This document shows, in pieces, positions 50,021 to 59,685 of a DNA stretch of 64,000 nucleotides. Positions within the stretch are counted from its first letter, which is position 1. Each line of letters starts with the position of its first letter. The notes beneath the pieces were generated by a model. It worked only from the letters and a program-made list of their open reading frames with translations. It did no database searches and had not been told where the DNA came from. The stretch comes from Cymodocea nodosa (taxonomy: Eukaryota > Streptophyta > Magnoliopsida > Alismatales > Cymodoceaceae): positions 8,398,501 to 8,462,500 of the forward strand of contig CM072336.1 of the NCBI GenBank assembly GCA_036874045.1, read 5' to 3'. Made by a program: the position numbers and the translations under genes.

Positions 50021-50950
50021 TTCCTAAGAATACATATATGAACAAAATATAAAATGCACCACAACATAACATAGAGATGGACATTATCATAAACATTAGA
50101 TTCACAATATACACCTATCAATTCAATTTTAGGAACATTGCAGTTTCAAAGTCTGTAGATTGATGCAAACTGATGTCAGAAATATAATCCTAGAGAATTT
50201 CTTGAGGGGCATGTTATATTTTTACAGCTAAATTAATTTGGAATATAGACCTACAACAATGCCATGTGGTTGAAAACATGCCATCCAAATGCTTTATTTC
50301 TACAGATCACCTTTGTGTAAACATAAAAAACAAAAACTAGAAGTGATCCATTAAAAAGATAGTACACTTTTGGATGTCAAGCTTCTTAATGAACATTCAA
50401 CAAACAGAGCATACAAATCCAAAAAGAACTACAAAAGAGACGATGAGGAGATGCCCATCATACCTGAGTTCCGGTTAACTCTATAGTTGTGAAAAAAGAT
50501 CATAACAGAGGAAGTTACAACGATCACGAATGGCTCGCGAATACCATAATCAAAAATAAAATCATACCACTAGACGGAATGTACCTGTTCAACCAGCGTC
50601 GAGCGTCGCGATGCACTGCAGGACGAATGATCGAAGCTTCAAACGCAGGATGACTACAACGATCCAATCACGAATGACTCGCGAACGGTAGGACGACACG
50701 ATCGACAGGACGACTTGTCTGGGTGTTCGATGAGACAAGTGTTCGCGGAAGACGGTAAGGGCAAAAAACAATACCTTAGACCAGGGAAAGCATCTAACGG
50801 GGCGACGGTGAGCGCCAGCAGTTGGAGAGCATGAGATTCAGACGGTGACAGAAGCAAGTGCAAGTCGGGGTGAGGGCTTCTGCGTTCGTTCAGGAGAAAT
50901 AGAGACTTTCGATACTCGAAAGTGTCGGTGCTGACGAGCGCGAGGGGGAA
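50021..50950 (-). other. 5' region of Harbinger H3
   Basis: Upstream of the Myb-like gene. Composition turns from AT-rich to GC- and CpG-rich from about 50,520. It probably contains the promoter of the Myb-like gene. Antisense-like frames across 50,589-51,277 are products of the GC-rich repeat, not genes. Confidence 0.5.
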
Positions 50951-50951
50951 A

Positions 50952-51134
50952 CGATGAGGGGCCAACGAGCATGCGGGCGAGGGTGACGATGCACGTGATC
51001 GCGAGGGAGAATCGACGAGGGGCCGACGAGCGCGCGAGCGAGGGCGACGATGCGCGTGATTGCGAGGGAGAATTGACGAGGGGCCGACGAGCGCGTGGGC
51101 GAGGGCGACGATGCGCGTGATCGCAAGGACGACG
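50952..51134 (+). repeat. 61-bp GC-rich minisatellite, three copies
   Basis: Three consecutive 61-bp units (50,952-51,012; 51,013-51,073; 51,074-51,134) begin CGACGAGGGGCCGACGAGCG or a near variant and are dense in CpG. They lie in the 5' part of Harbinger H3 and stand out sharply in this AT-rich window. Confidence 0.9.
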
Positions 51135-51773
51135 AGCAGGAAGACGAGCGGGAGGGTGTAGAATCGCGAGGGGCGGAAAATGAATTCCGACCTTTTAGGT
51201 TGGGAATTCATTTTCCCAACCTTTACACATAACTCACCGATATATAACTTAAGTAAATCTACCAGATCTCGACACATGTTAGCAGCAGTTTAATAATAAA
51301 AGAAACATTTTGGAGAGTTACAGGTCTAACTATCTAATGCTCAACTGCAATTTCGGATAGTTAGAGATAACTCACCGAAAATTCACTTAAGTCATGCATT
51401 ATGGTTTCAACACGTGTACTTTAGAAAATAAAATATTCTTTTAAAACATAACTATTCGGCAGTTTAAACATAATTATCTGATACATGTTCGGTCTGTTAA
51501 ACATAACTGTTTGAAATATGTTCGGTATGTTAAACATAACTGTTCGAAATATCAGAAAATTTGGATACTTAAGAATTTCACAGCCTGCAACTTACCGACA
51601 GTTCAGAAATGTACTAAATTGACATTAATTCCCCTAATTTAAGTAAATTCTTTAATTAAAGATTATAATAGTGCAATTATAACATAATAGCTTAATTCTC
51701 ATATGATAAACTAAATATTATGCAATTAACCATCATTTAACCATTAATATTATGCACTTTTTCATTCTAAACA

Positions 51774-51792
51774 CTTCCCCCATACCTAAATT
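51774..51792 (-). promoter_or_regulatory. Polypurine tract of the gag/F-box LTR element
   Basis: On the minus strand AGGTATGGGGGAAG lies directly before the TG start of LTR A3, the usual place of the plus-strand primer. A similar purine-rich word, TAGGTGTGAGGGGGAGGTAA, occurs further upstream on the same strand (plus 53,112-53,131), perhaps a second or older tract. Confidence 0.65.
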
Positions 51793-53556
51793 GTGCTAGT
51801 CCCTTAGCAAACTAAGATCTAATTAATTAGTCTTTCTAAAAGTACTAGAATTAATTCTTCTTCTTTTTCTTTTCTGTTTAGCATAAGAACTAGTATTATC
51901 ATATAGATATTCTGTATGTTTCAGTAATCAACCTGCAAATATACTTAGAATATATGCAACTTACATACAAAATATATCATCATCACATACATATTAATTA
52001 TCTTGTCATTTGTTCTTCTTTTCATCATCTGTCATCCTGAATTTTCCAATAAGATTTCTAGAAGAAATTTCAACAACATACAAATCAAAGTACAATCCAA
52101 TTCAATTTGATTAAGACAAGTAGAATAAAGAATTGTATCTTCATTAAAACAACTTCAAAAGTCAATTCTAGATTCATATTTCAACAATTTTAGATAACAA
52201 AAAATATACTTGATTCATAAGATATCTGTATTTCACAAAACACTTGTATCTTTTCAGAATAGTATATGTATTTACTTTATTTTATTTTATTTTTTTATTT
52301 TTTTTGTGTACTTTAAAAGTTAAATCGACAAGCTTGAATCATATAGGAGCTTTCTAATGTACCTATGTAACGAGCTTTCAATCAACAATCCCAGATCTGA
52401 TCAGGATCTTAGGTTGCCAGATTTCAAGAGTCTTTTTTTAGGTCAACAATCCTTATATACCTATCTGCTCAAGTACAAAAGACTTGTGATCAAGCAAGTC
52501 AATAAATTCTCAAAGTTTCCTTTTTTTTTCTCAATCAAAATACAAACACCAAACAAAACATTAATCACATACTGTATATGTATGTATTTCATTAATACAG
52601 ATGTAGTAAAACACTAATATCATATAGTCCTGCTTCTATTATTTAATGAAAATATGAATCCATAACAATATGCTCATACTTTTTCTGTAGTTTAATAAGA
52701 TCTACACATAAATCATTCTACAAGTTCAATCAATCAAATTAAATGTATCTTTAATCATATGTGTTTCATTTAATTTAGAATTCACATCTCAACTCCTTCA
52801 GGACTTCAGATAATTTACTAATTTTTCATTAAACATTCTGATTTCATTTTAAAATCGTGAAACTGTTAAACTCATGAAATTCAGAAAAGAAAACATAAGA
52901 TACTATATCTAAATTTGCATAAATAGTAAATTCTATAGCATCTTATATAACCTTCTAAATATAACATTCAAGCAGTTACAATTTATAAAAATTTTAGTCT
53001 CAATTATCAGATAGTTATAGCAAGTTTATAAAAATTTTTCAATTTCCACAAAACTTTGTAGTACCATTTTAATTCCTTTAATTAACAAACTTACATGGCT
53101 GTTACTTTAATTACCTCCCCCTCACACCTACATTTTGCATTGACCTCAATGTAAAAGATTTGACAATAAACACAATAATTGTAGTAGGCATGAATACAGT
53201 TTCTTTGATTTAAAATTCTAGATAAGTAATCAGTTACATACCTTGTTTCGTTTGTATTTCCTTCTGCATATTTTGATTCTAAAAAACTTTTCATTCACAG
53301 ATAAAAGCAGAATATAAAACAAAATAACATTTAATAGATATTGATAAATTAGTGTCTTGTGTGGAACCTAGACTCCTATACCTCTGGTGGCTCACAAGCA
53401 AGCCAGTTGGTTTCCTAGAACAAATACCAACAAACTAGATTGATATTTTATTTTATTTTTTGTTTTATAAAATAAAAATGAAAACTACATTTTTCTCTTT
53501 TTTTTTATAAAAATAAATGCAGAATACACACAACATTAAACACACAAAATCACAGC
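51793..53556 (-). other. 3' untranslated internal region of the gag/F-box LTR element
   Basis: AT-rich, without recognisable coding content; no reverse transcriptase, RNase H or integrase motif is seen in any frame. Short frames (52,357-52,617 plus, 53,091-53,294 minus) are not recognised. Confidence 0.55.
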
Positions 53557-54693
53557 TTAAGAACATGATTGAAAAGTAGAAACAAATGGAATAAACGAGT
53601 CAGTCCAACCAAACTTTTTAGGTATAGTTCTTCTTGCTATTAATTCTATTTTAATGCTGTTCTTGTTCCTTCTTAATTTGTAAACATGCAATATATTATA
53701 AATTCCAAATACAAGTGTATTACCATTAATGATATGAAACACAGAAAGGGATCCTTTTTGGTTCCAAGGTAATGTAGCAGTTTCTATTTCTACATTTATT
53801 TCAATATATTCCTCTTCCCACTTCCATTCATTTATGTCTTTCATAATCCATATTTGAAATTTCATCAATTCATCCCACCATCTTATCAGACATAAAGTAG
53901 GATCATCATATTCATTATACCACATTCCTATTTGAATTTTATCAAATTATGCAGATGGTGGTTTAGCTATTTCTCTTGGTATAGGTAAAATTTCTATATA
54001 TTCATCATAACTGTCTATGCTCACTATGTATAAATCAGATCCAAATGCTATTGATATATCTGTGACTAGATATACATATTCATCAAGTATGACATGTGTT
54101 TGGTTAATTAATGATTTTTGTCCTAGATATATGATAATATTTTCAGTCCAAGATCTATTCAGAAAATTATACACACTTTAGCGTAAATCTTCACCCCAAT
54201 TTCTTGTAGGTCTCCAATAATATAATTTTTCAGGAATTGTAGAATTTTTATCAGAAAATATTAAAGCCGATCCACAATTTAAAGTTGGTACTTCATATCT
54301 ATTAGGTCTTCCTATATACCATTCTTCTCTTGTTATAGGATTTCTTATCAAAATATCAGGTAATAAACTTGCATACCTTGGTCTCGTCCTGTATATGATT
54401 AATCCTTCATCTATCCCCATAATATGATCTATTCCTTCTAATGTATTGGGTGGAATTCCAATAGTTTCTTCCATAGCCAGATATTCATGGTTAATTGAAC
54501 TACGATTAAATGACCTCCATATGAATCCATCTCTAATCTTAGTCATTTTTGCAGCTTGTAGTCCTTGAAAATATTTTTCTTCAATATAGTCTTTAATTTC
54601 CTTTGATATACAACACAACCTACACAGATCTTTAGCTGATAAATTACTCAATACTTCCCTTAGTGCATCCAACGGTAATTGCATCAATTCCAT
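53557..54693 (-). pseudogene. F-box protein gene copy carried inside an LTR element
   Basis: A single intron-less reading frame of about 379 codons with about two breaks. The N-terminus (residues about 4-45) is an F-box: LPLDALREVLSNLSAKDLCRL, then CCISKEIKDYI, the motif by which such proteins bind SKP1 in SCF ubiquitin ligases. The rest resembles the F-box-associated/beta-propeller region of plant F-box proteins (ILIRNPITREEW, LYYWRPTRNWG, then VYLVTDISIAFGSDLYIV). It starts 188 bp downstream of the gag relic on the same strand and lies before the polypurine tract and 3' LTR A3. The place usually held by pol is taken by this gene. The likeliest reading is capture of a host F-box mRNA by a non-autonomous Athila/Tat element. 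A solitary host gene surrounded by insertions is the alternative. Confidence 0.75.
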
Positions 54694-54880
54694 TTGTCGA
54701 TTCTATATAACACAAACAAAAATTAAGCAGAGACAAAAATTAACATAACTACTGCACACCCTCATGGAGTTAAGGCATAACTCAATGGACTAAGTTCGTT
54801 GAGTTAAGGACTAATTCTACGATACTATTAACTATAAATAAAAACATATATATACAGATAGTTGCTTCAGATATGTTGCT

Positions 54881-56064
54881 TTATTCAGCTACCCTCCTAG
54901 AAGAGGTATCAATTTCATTAACCGTTCTATTGACAGGGTTAGGTATTGCTTGTATTGGCAATCCTCCAGTTGGTCTAACTTCCATTGGTTCCTTCTGTCT
55001 AACTGGTATATTTCTATTCTGATTTTGAATTGTAGCATTTCCAAATACAAAATCCAAACGATTGTTTAATTGTTGGATTATCTTCTCTAATTTCTCTATT
55101 CTAGATCTCTGTTCGAGTAATGCTTCATAACTTATATTCTTCTCATTTACATTTTCTCCTCCCTGAAAATTGTTGTTTCTCCAAGATAAATTCGGGTGAT
55201 TTCTCCAATTAGGATTATAAGAATTTCCTAAGTTCTCTCTGGTTTCTAGCATAAATAATATCTAAATTATTTATGTTTGCATTCTTTTCTGCTAGCTTTT
55301 GATTTAATGATAACTCTTCTATTTTCTTTGTTAATTCAATTAATTTCACCTCAAGCATAGTACTTGAATCTATTTCATGCATTCCTCTTGGCAATATTTT
55401 TTTATCTGCAATAGCTTCAATTGAGTTTTCCCACTGTGCAGTTCTTTTTGCAAAGTTTTCTAAATATGCCCATGCTTCTTCACTACATAATTTTAAAAAT
55501 CTATTTTGACAAGTAGATTCTAATAAAGATTTCGTTGAAACATCTATGCCTTCATAAATTATACCTATTAGTTGTACTTTACTCATTGCATGATGTAGAC
55601 ATTGAGTCAGTAAATCTTTAAATCTTTCAAAATATTTCCAGAATGATTCACCCTGTTTTTGGCTACACATTAATATTTCTTTTTTCTTTTTAACTGTTTG
55701 ATGTGTTGGATAATATTTTTCCAGAAAAAGAGAGCAAAATTCAGTCCATGTAGATATTGAATCAGGCGACAGTGTATATAACCATCTCTTAGCTGTCTTT
55801 TAAAGAAAAAGGGATATATCTAAGTTTAATAGCATCTATACTCATGTTTGGCATTTTCATCATTTGACAAACTTCATTAAATTCTCTAAGGAAATAATAG
55901 GCATCCTCTCTTTCTAATCTATGAAAATGTGGCAATTGACTAATATAATTAGATTTCAGTTCAAACCTATCTCCCTCAAAGTTTGACAATCGAATACATG
56001 AATGTTCATCAACTAATTCAGGATACAGAATTTCTCCTAATGGTTTTTCTACTAGAGCAGCCAT
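54881..56064 (-). mobile_element. Athila/Tat gag relic of the F-box element
   Basis: Recognisable gag of the Athila/Tat lineage. The capsid-type region (RYIPFSLKDS, then GESFWKYFERFKDLLTQCLHH, and YEGIDVSTKSLLES) lies at about 55,215-56,064 and the downstream part with NSYNPNWRNHPNLSWRNN at about 54,881-55,252. Broken, with a few breaks, and comparatively well kept, which suggests moderate age. No pol follows. Confidence 0.85.
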
Positions 56065-57274
56065 CTCTACGTTCTCTTTTAAAGAAAGGTTAGCTACACC
56101 CCAAAGAATTTCATTAAAGTCTAGTTCAGAAAATGTTTTAGTACGCCTCTGTGATGAAAATTCCTAGGTAGGTGTTCTTACTAATCGTTTAGTGCTTAGA
56201 GAATGAGTCCATGTGCTCATAAATAAATAACAGATGATTAATTACATACCAGTCTGAAGCTTTCCATTCAATAAATATTTGTTGACGGATGAATTCGAAT
56301 CAACTGCTTTTCCTTCCAATTCCTCCAATGCATTCTCCTTTCTTTTAAAAGTGCTGGTAACTCGTAAATAACATTCTGTTTATATATATAATGCACATCC
56401 ATAAAGTGAATAAATCTCATTGCAAGAACGTGTCTTGCAACGTACATCATGGTTCTTGTTTTTATGGGTACGTGTACCACTACTAATTTCAAATTTTGGT
56501 AACCGCTAAACGACAAAGTTTTGTTCGTGGTTAAAAGAATAACCGTTCTACTTAATCCATGAACTAACCTCGTTGAGTTACAGATAACTCAATAGAACAC
56601 AGTCGGTTACTATTGCTAACTCCACGGACTAACTTCGTTGAGTTACAGATAACTCAACGGAGTGACATTATGTTATATTACTGACCTCGTGGAGTTAAGT
56701 TTAACTCAACGAACTTACTTCGTTGAGTTAACACTTAGCAACTTCTAAATTTAATCCTCGTAAGTACCTCTCTGCTTTTTTTCTTTTTCATTCTACTAAC
56801 TGAAATAAAGTTAAATCTATGTCATTAATGCATCATTCTAATCAAAATTTGTTTAAATCTGAACATTATATAAATATTTAACTTGCAGGTCATTTTATGT
56901 TATGCAGAATTCACATTTTACGTTGCAACATGCAGAAATTTTCAAGCATCTATCCTGTCATTCAGCAAATTGTAAACTTGTTAAACATTCATTCATAAAG
57001 TTCCACAAAATATATATAACATTCAATAAATTCCATTCATTTCATATTCAAAACACGTATGAAAATTACATCTGAAAAATTTATATTCATTAATATGAAT
57101 CGATTTACATTACAAGTAAATCATACAATTTTCATACAATTCTATACAAGTAGACGAACAATACAATTTAGTCTCTATTCCTAAGTTCATCTACTTACTT
57201 CTAGAGTTTTTCTAATTGAAGTTCTAATTGATTAATTCTTTTTACAGCTCTTGTAATTCCTCTAGAAGGTATAG
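56065..57274 (-). other. Sequence between gag relic and inverted LTR A4
   Basis: Probably the 5' leader region of the gag element in its minus orientation, including the gag N-terminal extension near 56,065-56,220 and clusters of the GTTGAGTTA/TAACTCAAC dyad words at 56,565-56,735. Immediately before LTR A4 the plus strand reads CTAGAAGGTATAG, which resembles an eroded polypurine tract in the opposite orientation. No 5' LTR for the minus-strand element is present. Confidence 0.45.
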
Positions 57275-59396
57275 TGTTTAGAATGAAAAAATGCATATTA
57301 TTAACGGTTAAATGATGGTTAATTGCATAATATTTAGCTTATCATATGAGAATTAAGCCATTATGTTATAATTGCACTGTTATATGCTTTAATTGAAGAA
57401 TCTGCTTAATTTTGGGGAATTAATGTCAATTTAGTACATTTCTGAACTGTCGGTAAGTTGCAGGCTGTGAAATTGTTAAGTATCCAAATTTTCTGATATT
57501 TTGGATAGTTATGTTTAACAGACCGTACATGTCGGATAGTTATGTTTATATTGTCGAACAGTTATGTTTTGAAAGAATATTTTATTATTTCCAGAAATAC
57601 ACGTGTCAAAACCATAATGCATGACTTAAATGAACTTTCGGTGAGTTATCTATAACTATCCGAAATTGCAGCTAGGCATCAGACAGTTATATGTGTAACC
57701 CTCTGAAATCTCTTTTTATTTATAAAATAGCTGTGGACACGTGTCATGTTCTTGTAAAGTGACTTAAGTGGACTTTCGTTGAGTTATCTCTAACTATTAG
57801 AAATGCATTTAAGCATCAGATAGTTAGACCTGTAACTCTCTGAAATATGTATTTTATTATTAAACTGCTACTGATACGTGTCAAGATTTGGTAGATTTAC
57901 TTAAGTTATATATCGGTGAGTTATCTATAACTATACAAAATGCATCTGAGCATCGGATAGTTAAGTTTTGTAAGTATCTGAAATGCACCTGAGCATCAGA
58001 TAGTTAAATTTATGCATGTGTTTTATAGTTAAATCAACGAAGAAAGTTCGTTGAGTTATCTGTAACTCCACGGACTATTTATTTTCTAATATGCCACTGT
58101 AACGGTTGCGGAAACATGATAGTTGGAAGAAAAACCACGATTGCATGTATTGCACAGGGAGAAGAAATCATCGCCGTTGATATGAATGAAGGAAATCCAA
58201 CCGATCATTCAAGCAGAAGCAGTTACTATTGAAGAAATATAAAAGAAAAGAAGAAAAAGAAGTAGGTGTGATTGATGGACGACAAGTGTGTACAGAGGAG
58301 GAGCATTGAGCTTTCTGTAGGCAGTATTGGCAATTCTCCAAAGTACCACACCAACCATCGTTACCACCACTATAATCACCAACCATCGGAGGTTTGCGAG
58401 AATACCTTCTTGATGTTGGGTCGATTCCGAGCCAAACACAGTGCTTGACAACCACTATGAGGAGTGATCGCATTGTGGGAAGGGAAGCAATTTTCACCAA
58501 GCGCCGACTCATATTTCAGGAGATCGTAAAGCTTTTAGCCTTGGCTTCGGGTTGATGCCTATATGGTGAAGAGAAGATTATCTTGCAATTCTGGACTCGC
58601 GATTCTATAGGGAGGAGACAGAATTGTAAGTGGTTTAATTTTCAGTGGTGTAATCGCGTTGCAAGTAGTGTCGGAAGTATTTACTATCGAGTGAGATTAC
58701 TTTACATTTCACCCTTCGCCCATTTCCATGTTCATATTAAAACAAAAATACCAAAAACAATTTATCTATGTTTGTATGTTGTATTTGAGTGTTGTATTGT
58801 TTGTGTTGTATCGTGATTAATGTTATCTTTGTTAGTGTTGTAATTGCTTTATGTTTATTTTAGTTTTATAGTTTACTGAAACTGGTTCGTTCAAAAGACT
58901 TAAAGATTTTAATGGTTATTGTTTGAATTATCTGAATGTTAGTATTGCTTAATGATAAATCTAGTGTTTACTAACATTAAAGAGCTTAATTGATGTTATT
59001 TACAATATGTGGAATCGCCCAATGGTTGGCCGAATTCCTCTGTAAATAGCAGTATTAAAAAGAAAAGACAGGCTCGTGGAGTTAACTTAAGTCCACAAGG
59101 TTAGTCTGTTGAGTTAGCTATAACTCAACGAACTTTATCCGTTGAGTTAATTGTAATTCAATGGAGAGCTTATTGAATATATAAATTTGATTGTTAATAA
59201 ACGGATAATTCTAAATTCTTCAGCAATTCCCTATGGGATCGACCTGTACTTGCACATTGATACAATAGACACTGTACACTTGCAGTTAAAGTACAAATTG
59301 GAATTAATATCTAAATTATATTAAAGGTTGTTTGTTTACTTCTTAGAAAAAGAATAGGCATAAAGATAAATTAACTAAGTAAAAACAGAAGTAACA
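57275..59396 (+). mobile_element. Athila/Tat-type LTR, copy A4 (plus orientation)
   Basis: TGTTTAGAATG start, AGTAACA end, about 2.12 kb, the most complete LTR copy. A tRNA-Asp-type primer site TGGTACGTCATTGGAGATC follows at 59,412-59,430. The coding relics on both sides (gag to the left, extra ORF and pol to the right) are all on the minus strand, opposite to this LTR. It therefore belongs to a rearranged or separately inserted element. Confidence 0.8.
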
Positions 59397-59450
59397 AATC
59401 CAAGTTTTTCTGGTACGTCATTGGAGATCTAATCAAATACTTTGGTGTAG
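59397..59450 (+). promoter_or_regulatory. Primer-binding site and leader after LTR A4
   Basis: AATCCAAGTTTTTC then TGGTACGTCATTGGAGATC, similar over about 60 bases to the complement of the sequence outside LTR A3 (45,130-45,192). Both correspond to the tRNA-Asp primer site of this family. Confidence 0.6.
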
Positions 59451-59685
59451 CGCTATGAAAACACAAACATATAGCTATTTCTGTAGCTACAAAATTTCTG
59501 TATTCTTTCACTGAAATGGTTCTTGATTTGATCCTTTTTGATGCCTATTTCGTGAAATCAATACAATCCACCATCAGTAGTGGAATCAAATCTCCATAAA
59601 ACAATTTCTTCTTTACTGTTTTCAGCTTGGAGATAAAAACTGCAGACCAATTTATTTGAATTCTATTTACAACTGCAAACGTGGC

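Larger units (their letters stand above)
46734..51225 (-). mobile_element. PIF/Harbinger transposon H3, nearly whole
   Basis: About 4.49 kb inside LTR A3. The left terminus GGGGGGGTTTGTGCACTCGG is preceded by TTA (46,731-46,733). The GTTTGTGCA word recurs five times in the first 290 bp, a subterminal repeat array. Two genes lie on the minus strand: the Myb/SANT-like protein (48,921-50,020) and the DDE transposase (47,332-48,742). The right end has GAATTC-centred inverted sequences (51,180-51,222). Compared with the other LTR copies, about 25 bp of target plus the extreme terminus are missing there, so that end is eroded. It is the youngest Harbinger copy in the window. Confidence 0.85.
45193..51773 (-). 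mobile_element. Athila/Tat-type LTR, copy A3 (inverted), split by Harbinger H3
   Basis: On the minus strand it starts TGTTTAGAATG at 51,773 and ends TTGACA at 45,193. Without the 4.5-kb Harbinger it is about 2.1 kb. A polypurine tract abuts its start on the minus strand (51,774-51,792), so it is the 3' LTR of the gag/F-box element. Yet a tRNA-Asp-type primer site (about 45,160-45,185, minus) also follows its end, as after a 5' LTR. That combination is expected in tandem or recombined elements. Confidence 0.8.

Noticed and set aside
50589-51277. Arg/Pro/Ser-rich frame of 207 codons, minus strand
   Set aside because: It runs through the 61-bp GC-rich minisatellite and unrelated flanking sequence; open only because of base composition.
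52357-53294. Small frames in the 3' part of the gag/F-box element as genes
   Set aside because: No recognisable motif, low-complexity flanks and no support from position beyond the element's untranslated region.
59397-59450. Similar peptides (NLIGSP-type and KNLDL) readable toward the outer ends of LTRs A3 and A4, as if a conserved protein ended there
   Set aside because: The similarity is that of the tRNA-Asp primer site and leader read on the opposite strand; it needs no protein.
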